Shown: piece after piece, positions 42,201 to 57,200 of the stretch
Layout of the letters: every line of letters starts with the position of its first letter
Position numbering within the stretch: position 1 is the first letter of the stretch
Source of the DNA: Chloropicon primus
Lineage: Eukaryota > Chlorophyta > Chloropicophyceae > Chloropicales > Chloropicaceae
Assembly: GCA_023205875.1 (NCBI GenBank)
Contig: CP060761.1
Coordinates: 682,001-746,000 of the forward strand
DNA: 64,000 nucleotides
Direction: 5' to 3'
The notes under the pieces: generated by a model
What the model saw: the letters and a program-made list of their open reading frames with translations, nothing else
What the model was told of the DNA's origin: nothing
Databases searched by the model: none
Position numbers and translations under genes: made by a program

Positions 42201-45200
42201 ACGTGCTCCGCAGCTATATTCCCAAAAAGAGCATCTTGCATTTGACCCGTACAGTGGCAAAAGATATGCTGCAAGCTTTTTGAACTTATCATGTGCCTAC
42301 TCAAAGCAGAAACAGATTCTGTGGACGCAACATCAACGGCCACGTACTGTGCTGTCGAATGGTAGTGACCTCCAGAATGCACCAGAGAGGAGAGTATAGA
42401 GGAGGACCTTGATCCACTTCTTCCGGTGCGACCAAGTAAGACCAGGCCACCGTGGAGGAAATGAGAGCACCATTGTGCAACAAGGCTGCCCAAAATACCC
42501 AAACCTCCAGCAATTGCCATAGTGGACGAGCCATACAATTTAAGCCATTCACAGTTGGAGTTCTGTTGCACAATACTTGGGGATACCCTGCATGAGTAGA
42601 CTATATTCGCACGCAGAAGAGGGTCATTCTGATCAGGCAGAGCATTTGTGAAATTCTCTGAGCTGAGAATGTCACCATCTACCATCGACAGATTTCCTGA
42701 TCCACCTTCATTCCTCATAATCCGTATCAAGGTTTGCAAAGCATTGTGGCAGAAGCTTAGGGATTTCTTCGCCGGCACAGAGCAATGACCCAATGCGCTA
42801 GCTTCAGAGAAGAATGCGAGCGCCAAGCTTCTTTTGGAAGCAAGCATGCATTGACCAAGACTTATGAACGATAGCAGTCTTGATGACATGCCCATTTCCA
42901 AGTCTGCAGTCTCTCGCTGCTTTCCGAAGTCAAAGTTTTCACCATTGTTGAAAACTGGGAACATTGTAGGACTTGCATAAAGTGTGTAGATATCTTCTGA
43001 ATGGCTGCGTCCTCTAACAGATGTATCTGCTGCTTGCCACTGGAATCTATAAATATCCCTACTTGACAGTGTCATTGAAGCCTTCTTCAAATCTGCGCTG
43101 CGCAACAAAGGTTTTGCTTGCAAATCCTGAAGTTTGCTCGCAATAGAACCATCCACATCAAGTATATAGTGAGAGCTCAAGGTTGTGTTACTCTGATCAG
43201 GTGAGGCGGCCTTACCACGCACAGCAACTCCAAATATGTTCTGGCCAGACAAATCAGATGCAATGGAATACACAGAGAAACCCGCAGGAACCTTGGCATC
43301 CTTTGAGGACTCACTACTCGATTCATCGTCCCGTAAGCCCACTCCAAGTTGCATGCATCCATCCAACACAGCAGGGGGCACGGACATGCCAGATTCGTCT
43401 GTACCGCTTGTACCAGACAAGCAACCAAACACATGCTTCCCATTAGAAGCAACGTTGAGTCTCGACACGACTTGGAAGTGTGGACCATATTGCAGACCAA
43501 CAGAGTACAAAGATGCATACATTGCTGTACTATCCACAGATTGGCTGCACTGTCCACGCACAATCTCTGGCGATGCAGACACAGATTTATCATACGCAGA
43601 ACCAACTGAAGATGATACATGCACATGCTCATCCAGCTTCAACCCAATACATGCACGGAGGTGCAATCCAGAACCCCCTTGCAAGGAATTGCTTGATCTG
43701 ATCTCTATGTCACCTTGCTCCATATCAACAAGAACGGATAACTCACAATCTTCCACCAGACCATTCTGGGTCTCGTGTGGCTTTGCCAGAGTCAAGGGCA
43801 TTGGAATACTTGCATGAAGAACAAGAGACTTGAGTTGAGTGCCCATAGTCCCATTGCATATCTCAGACACACATCCACCCATTTCCATGTAGGCAGCACC
43901 TGGGCATACAATACGCCCCATGACTTGATGGTCGCATATCCATTCAAGAATAGGTCGTTGAAGCTTGGACGACAAGGCAATGATATCAGATCCTGTGTTC
44001 TTTCTCACCTCAACAGCTGACATCAGTGGGTGAGTCAATGGGGCGACCCAATATCGCAGAGATCTGCCGAATGTAACATTTAGCTCAGGCAAGCAATGCA
44101 TCTTATCATTCCATGAGTACTGCAAGACTGCATGAGCATTGGTTCCTTGGAACGCAAATGCACTCACACCAGAGGCATGTGTAGACTCACTCCAAGTCAA
44201 ACCATTTTGCTCACGGCACAAATGACCCATGCGAGCTCCTTGCGCAGATTGAGATCCTCCCAAAATACGCGTCAGATGAGGGTTAATGTGACGCAAATGA
44301 AGCACAGGAGATGTTGTTCTATGGCATGTGCCATGAATAGCATGGATCAGGCCAACAGCTCCAGCAGCAGGCTCAGTGTGACCCACGTAGGTCTTGCCCG
44401 CCTGAACACTGAGAGGCGCAGTTCCCTCCAAATCAGCACTTCTGGATTGCAAAAGCACCGCGTGGGCTGCACCAATCTCAATAGGGTCTCCGAGCGGAGT
44501 ACCCGTACCATGCATGTTAAGGATAGCCACAGAGGAGCTTGTCAAAGAAGCCCTCTGCATTGCACTGGATATAACCTTTTGTTGTGCAGGGCCGTTTGGT
44601 GCAGTCAAGGCAGATGAGCGACCATCTTGGTTCACAGCAGATCCTGCAAAGCACACCACATGGCCTCCTGTCTCAGCAGACTTGCCTTCTGCGTCAAGCA
44701 ACAAAACACCACAAGCTTCTCCACGCACATATCCATCTGCATCTGCATCGAGGGTCTTGCACCTGCCATCAATGGCCAACATACCAGCCTGCTTGAACAC
44801 AGCACCAGTATCAGGAGCCAAGGTCAGGTTCACACCACATGCAAGTGCCATAATGCACTCCCCAAGTAACAGACTGTCACATGCTATGTGGGATCCTACT
44901 AAAGAAGAGGAGCAGGCAGTATCTGTGCTGATTGCAGGACCTTGTAAACCGTAAACATACGAAACACGACCTGCAGCAACACTCAACGCAGTTCCGGTAG
45001 ATGAATACGAACTACCCTTCGTCCTATAGTAGCTTCCCATCTTTCCGTACTCCATTGCAGATATGCCAACAAATACACCCATGTTGTCTTGTTTGGAGAA
45101 CTTGAAGCATACTTGCAAAATGAATCTCTGCTGTGGATCCATCACAAGAGACTCGCTGGATGAAAGCTTGAAGGCATGTGCATCAAAGTTCTCTACTTGT

Positions 45201-48200
45201 GGGATGAAGCTGCCAAAGTATGATCCAGCTGAACCAGCCATCCACCCAGATGATTCACAGTCACCTCGGGAATATGGTTCCACAGTATCAATTCCACAAG
45301 TGGATGCAAGTGAATCCATACCAAGGGAACAATGGCTTCCAATGGATGTAATGGCAATCGTAATACCATCCTTGAGTCCTCGTGCATCTGGCACGGCAGA
45401 TTCAGGCTTTGAGGAAAGTACATCGCCACCTTGGGCATCCTCCGGAGCAAGGATGTCACTCAAATGATTGCCAATCATGGATATGGAAGGATAATCAAAT
45501 ATCAAGGTAGCAGGCAAATCGATTCCAAACCTCTGTTGTAAAGCATTGTTGAACTCCACTGTTCCAAGAGAGTCAAGTCCTGCTTCCATCAAAGGCTCTT
45601 CTGCTGATATCTCTCGGCCCACGACACTAGCTGCAAGAGCTCCTACAGATGATATGATGGCTTCCTTCTGGAACCTCACTTTACCGGAACGCTGTACAGG
45701 TACTTGCGAGGAACTGCTTTCGATGGATACAGAAGTAGCCTTCCTGAAATTGTCAAAGACTTTGCTTTCTCCGACACCAGCAAGGAACTTGTCCCATACA
45801 AATGGAACTGCGCTTACAACTGCATTCGATACACAAGGACTTCCAAAACGATGACTGGAGTTCTCATACAATACGCTTTTGAGCACAGATAGACCTTCTT
45901 CTCCTGACAAAGCTGGCATGCCAACACGTTCCAGTCTCGAAGACGTAGAGGAAGACTGCAGAGCCATTCCTCCACCAGACCATGCTCCCCACTGAATGCT
46001 GGTGGCACAGCCTCCCTGAGACTCCATGGCGCTGGACCACGTGTCCAAGTAGGCATTGGCTGCACTGTAGTTGGATTGACCCGCTGAGCCTAGCAACGAC
46101 GCTATGGAAGAGAACAACAGTTGAGAGGAAACACTGTGACCCCAAGAGCGCGCATGCAAATGATGCAAGGCATCCACCTTGGGTGCAAAGACAGTGCGTA
46201 CACTCTGCATGCTCTGAGATCCCAAAAGCATATCAGACAGCAAGCCTCCAGCATGCATCACTTGAGCCAAAGGCATGTCAAGGCCTGGCCACGACAAAGC
46301 ACTGCTGCACTCCTCCTGGGAGCCTGCATCGCATCTAATGGCACAGAACACTGCACTGCTCGATGGATCTTGCAAACTCAACAAGGCAGACTTGGATTTG
46401 TCCATGTCAACAGGCAACCTGTAATGACCAGAACGTCCGGCAAGCCTGAGATCAGGGGTCATGTGTTGGGCAGCCCACTGACCCACGAGGGATCCAAGGG
46501 CACCCAAACCACCTGTCACAAAAGAGCAACCAGACTCCTGCATACTCAACAGACTTGTGGTGCCAAGACCCTGGCTCACAACAACCTTGCCAACATGCTT
46601 AGCACCAGCCAGCCAACGGAGGGCAGCTTGAATGCCGTTCAGTGTATGAGAAGTACTTCTCAGTCCTGACACGGCACCCTCTGCAATACCACCAGCAAGA
46701 CGGCACAGTGCTTGGTGTGTCCTGGCAGGAGGCAAGAAGTCCACCGCCAAAAGACTGTAAACCACATCAGGACGCTCCCGGTGTACACCAGATGCACTCC
46801 AAATGTCGCGCTTACCAATCTCCACCAACTGACCACCAAGGTGCAAGCAAGATAAACTTGCTCCGACCATACCTGATGATGTCAGCGAGTTGAGAACCAA
46901 GCCCATGCCTTCCACCTGTCCATTGTAAGCCGTTTGTCCCAAATCAGCATACCTGGTCGATCGCGAACTCACAACATGTTGTACGCCCATAGATCTCAGC
47001 AAGTGCCTCTTCAAACTGCTACCTGCTGTGGCCCACATCTCGCCACCAAGGGCATGAACCACTTGACAAGCAGCCAGGCCTATGCCTCCCGCAGCGGCAT
47101 GCACCAGTACGGCCTGACCTGCATTGCTTGGAAGAGATGCTGCATGGCACATGGCAACATCTACGGTCGTAAATACTGTAATCATGGTGCATGCCTCCAC
47201 AAAAGTAGCGGCCTTGGGAATAGGCACAACAAGCTGATGATGTGTGTATGCGTGTGATCCCAGACAACCAGGTGCCAAACCTGCTGCGGGTTCTCCGATG
47301 TGCAAGAGTGAAGAGCCCGAAGTGGTAATGATTCCACTTGCATCTCCTCCTGGAGGACCAGGATCTCCTGGATAAGCCCCCAGAATGTTCAGGACATCCC
47401 TGAAATTTAGACCAACGGCCATGACTGCAATTTCGACGATATCATCTGGCAAGTCATGCACTGTTAATCTCTGACTTGTTAGATTCTGGATAGATCCTCT
47501 TGGGTTTGGATGTATATATGTAGGTTGAATGGCAAACCTGGAAGTTTTCAGTAGTTTTGGCACAAGCAAAAGCATATCCACTACAGCACTTTCACCCCCG
47601 ACGTTGTCACTCAGGCTGGGAGCTTGCAAGCTGTCAATATAATGCAGATGGTTGCTTTGTTGCGGTCTTTCCTGTGAAAGTGTGCGCAACAAACCAGTCA
47701 TGACAGAAGTTGAAATATTTTTCAAGCTCCCAGGAAGACGTACTTGGCATTGAACTGTTCCGGAGTTGCATATTGCGGCTGTACCAGCACTTGCTGGCGC
47801 TTGTTGGAAGTAGGATACGAATATTGAATGCATCCTTGACCCGCAATAGCTTTCCTGTGAAACAGAAAACATTTTCCATTTGTTGGAACCCGTTTCTTCT
47901 CCATCTGCTTTCAAAAAGAGATCACCATCGTGAATGACCAATCTTTCTTGACGCACAGCCATTGCTTCTTTGAATGGTGAAGAACCTTGCCAACAAAGAG
48001 CATACATCAGGTCTTTTTGCAACTCACTGGTGATCGTTTGGTTTTGGATTGACTCCTGTACCTTGGAAGATTTCGCAGGCTTTGCTATCAATCCGCAGAC
48101 TGAACACAAAGAGTTCATATCCATAGACTGCAAACTGTGATGTGTAGATATGTGCCCTCCATGTGTGTAATCCAATTTTGCTTCGCCAATCAAAGGACCA

Positions 48201-51200
48201 GAAGCCTTACCTGGAATACAAACAAAGCCAATGCTTGCAGGCATAAAAGTACCCTCCTTCTTATTGGAGGAGTAAAATTCTGAAGCTAGCACAAAACAGG
48301 CATCCAAAGAAGCAGGATTTACCTCAAAATCACTTTTCCGTGAATCACCATGAATGCGACTTCTCATTGCAGATGTCTCCCACTTGTCCTTTGATGATTC
48401 CAAGACTTTCTTGCAGGCTACAGAAGAATCTTCTGAACTGTTCACGTTAATTTTGGACCTAGGCAGATTTGTTGCAGTGGCTTGCACATGAACATAAGTC
48501 CTTTCCTGTCCTTTGATGTCATCTTCCAGCCGCGATGAGATCAAAATTTTACCAGTATCCATGGAAAGTTTTGTTTGAAGAATGTGATCATTATCACCAA
48601 CATCGAAGACATAAGGCATGACAAAGGAAGTACCCGACACCCCACCTTCATGAGCATAGAGTGAGTCACATGTCATACGAAGACTTACTGTGTTGATATC
48701 AACAAAACCAGCACCTGGCATCAAAATCTTGTTCATGATGATGTGGTCCTTCAGCTTGGAAAATGTTGGATGCGATATCCAGCACTCATATTCTACATGC
48801 CTTCCTGTTCGTGCTGGATGCTGAATACCAGGATGTCGCATCAAGGTAGGCAAGCAGGACATATCAGCCCAGCACAGCTTTTTGTCGCCGCAAATTCTGC
48901 CTTCCAATAGTGCACCCTCTGAATTTTTCTTGTTGAGCGCAGATACCATGTGAGCATTTATTCCGCTCATACCAAAGGAACTAGAACCTGCTACTTGAGC
49001 CAGTTCAGGTAGAGTTTGCATTGCGATACTCCCATGTACCCAATCAGAGAGGCAGTCGCCAACATAAGGATTTATGTTCCGCACCTTCATTGGAGGATTC
49101 ATGCTAGAGCTTAAGACCAAAGTACTCAAAAGAAGTCCAGCAAGACCGGCTGTGGACTCTGTGTGCCCGAACAGCGTCTTAATTGCACCCGCTCCAGTCA
49201 TATCAGAGTTAAGCTGCATCTTTTTCAGCACCTGACCTATAGCACTCATTTCAATTGGATCGCCCAGGCTGGTTCCTGTACCATGGGTTGAGATATAATC
49301 AAGAGATGAAAGCCCTGATTCTTGCAGGGCATCCCCAATCAACGCCTGTTGTGCAGGTCCATATGGCACAGTCAGCGCACTAGACCTACCATCATGATTG
49401 ACACCAGAACCAACAATGATCCCATCCATATCCTTGATCTCTTTGACGGAGCCGTGGAATACCATGACAGCAAAACCTTCACCTCGGCCATATCCATCAG
49501 CTTGCTGATCAAATGTTTTACACCTCCCGTCTAATGAAAGTGCACCTAAGCCATGAAGCAACAAGGTATTCTCAAAGAGTACAATTGCATTGGCACCTCC
49601 AACAACTGACATGTTGCTCTCGCCTGATATAATGCTGGACCTCGCTAAGTGCCCGGCAACAAGTGATGATGAGCATGCCGTGTCTAGGCAAATACTTGGA
49701 CCAACAAGTGCAAAAATGTAGGAGACTCTTCCTGACATGAAAGACATTCCATTTCCTGTGGATGCATATGTTCCAAAAAGACCTAATTTGGATACCAGAT
49801 TTGCGTACTCATTTGGATTCATAGACCCGATGTATACTCCACAGACATCTGTAGACTGTAAAGAAACATCTGCTAGACTTTCTTTTGTCAGCTGCAGAAG
49901 CTTCCTGTGTTGAGGATCCGTTCCAACTGCTTCCGAAGGCGACATTCCGAAAGGCAGTGGCTCAAACATGTACATATTATCTACGAATGTAGCAAATCTA
50001 GGAATCTTTGCTGTGTTGACACCCTCAACATTACCAAGTCTATCCATGTCCCACCGTTCAATGGGGATAGAAATTTGTAAGGACGAGTCAGACATGATCG
50101 ATTCCTTGAATGTGCAAATACCATTGACACCGGAAAATTCCATTGATCTTGCAGGTATCACAACAATTGTATCTGAGCTCTGCACAACACCTGACACAAG
50201 TCTCGCTTCATCCTTTTGGGTACCTATGTCAAGTTGCATTGTTTCTGCAATATATGCGGATATAGCTGATATGCTAGGATAATCAAACACAACTGTTGGG
50301 CCAATTTCAATTCCAAACGAGTCGTTCAATTGCTCCCTCAGCTCTACAGTATTTAAAGAATCCATTCCCGATTCCATGAACGAAGCGTCATCAGAGAGCT
50401 CTACACCTAAAATGCCAGTAACGAGCGTCTGGACACGCGCTTTCACATTTTGAACAGGTGCATGCCTTGTTGGGCTATCACGGATCTTTGATCTGTCCTC
50501 TTCCCTCTGTTTGTATTGATATTGCACCGCATCATCAGCTTCTGCTCCACTGTCAATGGCAGAAATATCAAACTGCAAGTTTGTGCCCACTATCACAGAT
50601 TGAGCCCGCGATTCTTCGCTAGGTGATTTGTTCTGGCCAGCAATCGCAAACTTCAAAAATCCCACTCTACTCAGAAGGGATCTCCAACCATTTGGACTAA
50701 GCAAGGGTGATCCCCTTATTCTATTTTGAGGATCAGCAAATGCCCACCAACCATCTAGCAAGCCAAAAATCATAGTACTGAAGATACTGAAAGATGTCAG
50801 CTCATTGATCACCACGATGCCATCACTGTTTATGAGACTTGCAACATTTTCCATGGTCACATCCATGGTTTGTGTTGCATGCAGCACATTTGCTCCAATC
50901 ACAATGTCATAAGAGTGCACACGGAAACCTTGAGCAGACACGCCCTTGCCTACATCAAGCAATGCAAACTCCATGAACGGATAGTGGACTCCAAATGTTT
51001 TCCTGCCATAAGCTAGAAAGTGGGATGACACATCTGTGTAGACATATGTGACATCAGCTCCACTATCTGATATTGCCTTTAACACGTTTGCTGAAGTGCC
51101 TCCAGTTCCTGCACCTATTTCCAATATTCTCACTTTCCTCTGTTTTGACATTTTCTTCAAGTACTCTAGAGTTACGCTAGTTACTTGCTCATTGAAGATG

Positions 51201-54200
51201 TCGGACAGAGGATTGTTCTTGTACATAGGCTCAACAAGATCATTTGAGCCACCAGGGAAAATGATTTCTGTTGCTGCAATTTTACCTGTAAGAATAGGCC
51301 AGTAGTTCTCTGCACATATAGTCACAAGGTGAACATGGCCACCTAGGAAAGAGTATTGTTGTTCAAGTGAGTCTCTCATTCCAACAAGGTCATCTTCTGT
51401 AACCTGAGGAATCTCAAGAACGTCATATGAATCATTCACTTCTTTGCTCTTTAGCCATGAATTCTTCTCCAATACTTCAAAGAAGGTTCCAAATAATCGT
51501 TGATATTTGTCTATGATACCAACTTCCTCTGCAAACACAGTCACATCTATGTGAGTTGATGCCTCGCGACAAACATCTTGCATTTGTATTTGATGCAACA
51601 AAAGATAAGTACAGTATTTTGAGAGCTCGACAAAGCCTTCAATAGTATTTCCAACGTTTTCTTCAGATGCCACGGAAATGCTCTTGACAATCTCAACGAA
51701 TTCGTCAAACTTTTCCTCACCGCTTCCTTGAATGCTGAGAGCTGGGATTGACCTTCGAAGAACAGGGGTAAAGAAGGTCCAGTCCAATCGTGCCGCAAGC
51801 ACGTGGGACACATGCTCATCATTTCTGAAGGCACACATAAGCTGGTGGAGGGCAATCAATCCCTCACTCGGTTGTAAAGGCGATATTCCAGCCCTTGCAA
51901 GTCTCTTCAGAGTTCCCTTCTGCTGAGCCATTCCAGCTAAACCTGCTTGATCAGCCCATGCACCCCATGATACAACAAATGTTGGTTTGCCATATATTTT
52001 CAAAGATTCGAGATAGCCATCAATGCATGCATTGGATAGGCTATAGGTTCCTTGTCCTGGAGATCCAATGACCGATACAGCTGAGCCGAATCCCACTTGT
52101 AAGTTCAAAAAGAAGCCTGAGAACCAATGATTGAAGAGCTGAATAGCATCTAATTTCGTACTCATGATCCGTCGAACGTGCTCCGCAGCTATATTCCCAA
52201 AAAGAGCATCTTGCATTTGACCCGTACAGTGGCAAAAGATATGCTGCAAGCTTTTTGAACTTATCATGTGCCTACTCAAAGCAGAAACAGATTCTGTGGA
52301 CGCAACATCAACGGCCACGTACTGTGCTGTCGAATGGTAGTGACCTCCAGAATGCACCAGAGAGGAGAGTATAGAGGAGGACCTTGATCCACTTCTTCCG
52401 GTGCGACCAAGTAAGACCAGGCCACCGTGGAGGAAATGAGAGCACCATTGTGCAACAAGGCTGCCCAAAATACCCAAACCTCCAGCAATTGCCATAGTGG
52501 ACGAGCCATACAATTTAAGCCATTCACAGTTGGAGTTCTGTTGCACAATACTTGGGGATACCCTGCATGAGTAGACTATATTCGCACGCAGAAGAGGGTC
52601 ATTCTGATCAGGCAGAGCATTTGTGAAATTCTCTGAGCTGAGAATGTCACCATCTACCATCGACAGATTTCCTGATCCACCTTCATTCCTCATAATCCGT
52701 ATCAAGGTTTGCAAAGCATTGTGGCAGAAGCTTAGGGATTTCTTCGCCGGCACAGAGCAATGACCCAATGCGCTAGCTTCAGAGAAGAATGCGAGCGCCA
52801 AGCTTCTTTTGGAAGCAAGCATGCATTGACCAAGACTTATGAACGATAGCAGTCTTGATGACATGCCCATTTCCAAGTCTGCAGTCTCTCGCTGCTTTCC
52901 GAAGTCAAAGTTTTCACCATTGTTGAAAACTGGGAACATTGTAGGACTTGCATAAAGTGTGTAGATATCTTCTGAATGGCTGCGTCCTCTAACAGATGTA
53001 TCTGCTGCTTGCCACTGGAATCTATAAATATCCCTACTTGACAGTGTCATTGAAGCCTTCTTCAAATCTGCGCTGCGCAACAAAGGTTTTGCTTGCAAAT
53101 CCTGAAGTTTGCTCGCAATAGAACCATCCACATCAAGTATATAGTGAGAGCTCAAGGTTGTGTTACTCTGATCAGGTGAGGCGGCCTTACCACGCACAGC
53201 AACTCCAAATATGTTCTGGCCAGACAAATCAGATGCAATGGAATACACAGAGAAACCCGCAGGAACCTTGGCATCCTTTGAGGACTCACTACTCGATTCA
53301 TCGTCCCGTAAGCCCACTCCAAGTTGCATGCATCCATCCAACACAGCAGGGGGCACGGACATGCCAGATTCGTCTGTACCGCTTGTACCAGACAAGCAAC
53401 CAAACACATGCTTCCCATTAGAAGCAACGTTGAGTCTCGACACGACTTGGAAGTGTGGACCATATTGCAGACCAACAGAGTACAAAGATGCATACATTGC
53501 TGTACTATCCACAGATTGGCTGCACTGCCCACGCACAATCTCTGGCGATGCAGACACAGATTTATCATACGCAGAACCAACTGAAGATGATACATGCACA
53601 TGCTCATCCAGCTTCAACCCAATACATGCACGGAGGTGCAATCCAGAACCCCCTTGCAAGGAATTGCTTGATCTGATCTCTATGTCACCTTGCTCCATAT
53701 CAACAAGAACGGATAACTCACAATCTTCCACCAGACCATTCTGGGTCTCGTGTGGCTTTGCCAGAGTCAAGGGCATTGGAATACTTGCATGAAGAACAAG
53801 AGACTTGAGTTGAGTGCCCATAGTCCCATTGCATATCTCAGACACACATCCACCCATTTCCATGTAGGCAGCACCTGGGCATACAATACGCCCCATGACT
53901 TGATGGTCGCATATCCATTCAAGAATAGGTCGTTGAAGCTTGGACGACAAGGCAATGATATCAGATCCTGTGTTCTTTCTCACCTCAACAGCTGACATCA
54001 GTGGGTGAGTCAATGGGGCGACCCAATATCGCAGAGATCTGCCGAATGTAACATTTAGCTCAGGCAAGCAATGCATCTTATCATTCCATGAGTACTGCAA
54101 GACTGCATGAGCATTGGTTCCTTGGAACGCAAATGCACTCACACCAGAGGCATGTGTAGACTCACTCCAAGTCAAACCATTTTGCTCACGGCACAAATGA

Positions 54201-57200
54201 CCCATGCGAGCTCCTTGCGCAGATTGAGATCCTCCCAAAATACGCGTCAGATGAGGGTTAATGTGACGCAAATGAAGCACAGGAGATGTTGTTCTATGGC
54301 ATGTGCCATGAATAGCATGGATCAGGCCAACAGCTCCAGCAGCAGGCTCAGTGTGACCCACGTAGGTCTTGCCCGCCTGAACACTGAGAGGCGCAGTTCC
54401 CTCCAAATCAGCACTTCTGGATTGCAAAAGCACCGCGTGGGCTGCACCAATCTCAATAGGGTCTCCGAGCGGAGTACCCGTACCATGCATGTTAAGGATA
54501 GCCACAGAGGAGCTTGCCAAAGAAGCCCTCTGCATTGCACTGGATATAACCTTTTGTTGTGCAGGGCCGTTTGGTGCAGTCAAGGCAGATGAGCGACCAT
54601 CTTGGTTCACAGCAGATCCTGCAAAGCACACCACATGGCCTCCTGTCTCAGCAGACTTGCCTTCTACGTCAAGCAACAAAACACCACAAGCTTCTCCACG
54701 CACATATCCATCTGCATCTGCATCGAGGGTCTTGCACCTGCCATCAATGGCCAACATACCAGCCTGCTTGAACACAGCACCAGTATCAGGAGCCAAGGTC
54801 AGGTTCACACCACATGCAAGTGCCATAATGCACTCCCCTAGTAACAGACTGTCACATGCTATGTGGGATCCTACTAAAGAAGAGGAGCAGGCAGTATCTG
54901 TGCTGATTGCAGGACCTTGTAAACCGTAAACATACGAAACACGACCTGCAGCAACACTCAACGCAGTTCCGGTAGATGAATACGAACTACCCTTCGTCCT
55001 ATAGTAGCTTCCCATCTTTCCGTACTCCATTGCAGATATGCCAACAAATACACCCATGTTGTCTTGTTTGGAGAACTTGAAGCATACTTGCAAAATGAAT
55101 CTCTGCTGTGGATCCATCACAAGAGACTCGCTGGATGAAAGCTTGAAGGCATGTGCATCAAAGTTCTCTACTTGTGGGATGAAGCTGCCAAAGTATGATC
55201 CAGCTGAACCAGCCATCCACCCAGATGATTCACAGTCACCTCGGGAATATGGTTCCACAGTATCAATTCCACAAGTGGATGCAAGTGAATCCATACCAAG
55301 GGAACAATGGCTTCCAATGGATGTAACGGCAATCGTAATACCATCCTTGAGTCCTCGTGCATCTGGCACGGCAGATTCAGGCTTTGAGGAAAGTACATCG
55401 CCACCTTGGGCATCCTCCGGAGCAAGGATGTCACTCAAATGATTGCCAATCATGGATATGGAAGGATAATCAAATATCAAGGTAGCAGGCAAATCGATTC
55501 CAAACCTCTGTTGTAAAGCATTGTTGAACTCCACTGTTCCAAGAGAGTCAAGTCCTGCTTCCATCAAAGGCTCTTCTGCTGATATCTCTCGGCCCACGAC
55601 ACTAGCTGCAAGAGCTCCTACAGATGATATGATGGCTTCCTTCTGGAACCTCACTTTACCGGAACGCTGTACAGGTACTTGCGAGGAACTGCTTTCGATG
55701 GATACAGAAGTAGCCTTCCTGAAATTGTCAAAGACTTTGCTTTCTCCGACACCAGCAAGGAACTTGTCCCATACAAATGGAACTGCACTTACAACTGCAT
55801 TCGATACACAAGGACTTCCAAAACGATGACTGGAGTTCTCATACAATACGCTTTTGAGCACAGATAGACCTTCTTCTCCTGACAAAGCTGGCATGCCAAC
55901 ACGTTCCAATCGGGCAGTTGTGGATGGGTCCCGTAAAGCCATTCCTCCACCAGACCATCCTCCCCACTGAATGCTGGTGGCACAGCCTCCCTGAGACTCC
56001 ATGGCGCTGGACCACGTGTCCAAGTAGGCATTGGCTGCACTGTAGTTGGATTGACCCGCTGAGCCTAGCAACGACGCTACAGAAGAGAACAACAGTTGAG
56101 AGGAAACACTGTGACCCCGAGAGCGCGCATGCAAATGATGCAAGGCATCCACCTTGGGTGCAAAGACAGTGCGTACACTCTGCATGCTCTGAGATCCCAA
56201 AAGCATATCAGACAGCAAGCCTCCAGCATGCATCACTTGAGCCAAAGGCATGTCAAGGCCTGGCCACGACAAAGCACTGCTGCACTCCTCCTGGGAGCCT
56301 GCATCGCATCTAATAGCACAGAATACTGCACTGCTCGATGGATCTTGCAAACTCAACAAGGCAGACTTGGATTTGTCCATGTCAACAGGCAACCTGTAAT
56401 GACCAGAACGTCCGGCAAGCCTGAGATCAGGGGTCATGTGTTGGGCAGCCCACTGACCCACGAGGGATCCAAGGGCACCCAAACCACCTGTCACAAAAGA
56501 GCAACCAGACTCCTGCATACTCAACAGACTTGTGGTGCCAAGACCCTGGCTCACAACAACCTTGCCAACATGCTTAGCACCAGCCAGCCAACGGAGGGCA
56601 GCTTGAATGCCGTTCAGTGTATGAGAAGTACTTCTCAGTCCTGACACGGCACCCTCTGCAATACCACCAGCAAGACGGCACAGTGCTTGGTGTGTCCTGG
56701 CAGGAGGCAAGAAGTCCACCGCCAAAAGACTGTAAACCACATCAGGACGCTCCCGGTGTACACCAGATGCACTCCAAATGTCGCGCTTACCAATCTCCAC
56801 CAACTGACCACCAAGATGCAAGCAAGATAAACTTGCTCCGACCATACCTGATGATGTCAGTGAGTTGAGAATCAAGCCCATGCCTTCCACCTGTCCATTG
56901 TAAGCCGTTTGTCCCAAATCGGCATACCTGGTCGATCGCGAACTCACAACATGTTGTACGCCCATAGATCTCAGCAAGTGCCTCTTCAAACTGCTACCTG
57001 CTGTGGCCCACATCTCGCCACCAAGGGCATGAACCACTTGACAAGCAGCCAGGCCTATGCCTCCCGCGGCGGAATGCACCAGTACAGCCTGACCTGCATT
57101 GCTTGGGAGAGATGCTGCATGGCACATGGCAACATCTACGGTCGTAAATACTGTAATCATGGTGCATGCCTCCACAAAAGTAGCGGCCTTGGGAATGGGC

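Larger units (their letters stand above)
34150..55905 (-). repeat. 9,975-bp tandem bimodule repeat (M3-M4 and M5-M6)
   Basis: A period of exactly 9,975 bases (3 x 3,325) holds from the C-terminal part of KS7 (about 34150) to the KR of M2 (about 55905), about 2.2 copies. Each unit is KS-DH-KR-MT-ACP plus KS-DH-ER-KR-ACP. Differences between copies are few and are densest in the methyltransferase. The upper limit is sharp: the KR sequence before the VGMPALSG site differs between 55909-55940 and its partner at 45934-45965. Confidence 0.92.

Noticed and set aside
34150-55905. Composite transposon or other mobile element flanking the 9,975-bp duplication
   Set aside because: No transposase, terminal inverted repeats or target duplications are seen at the borders; they fall inside shared KS and KR domains, as expected for homologous recombination.
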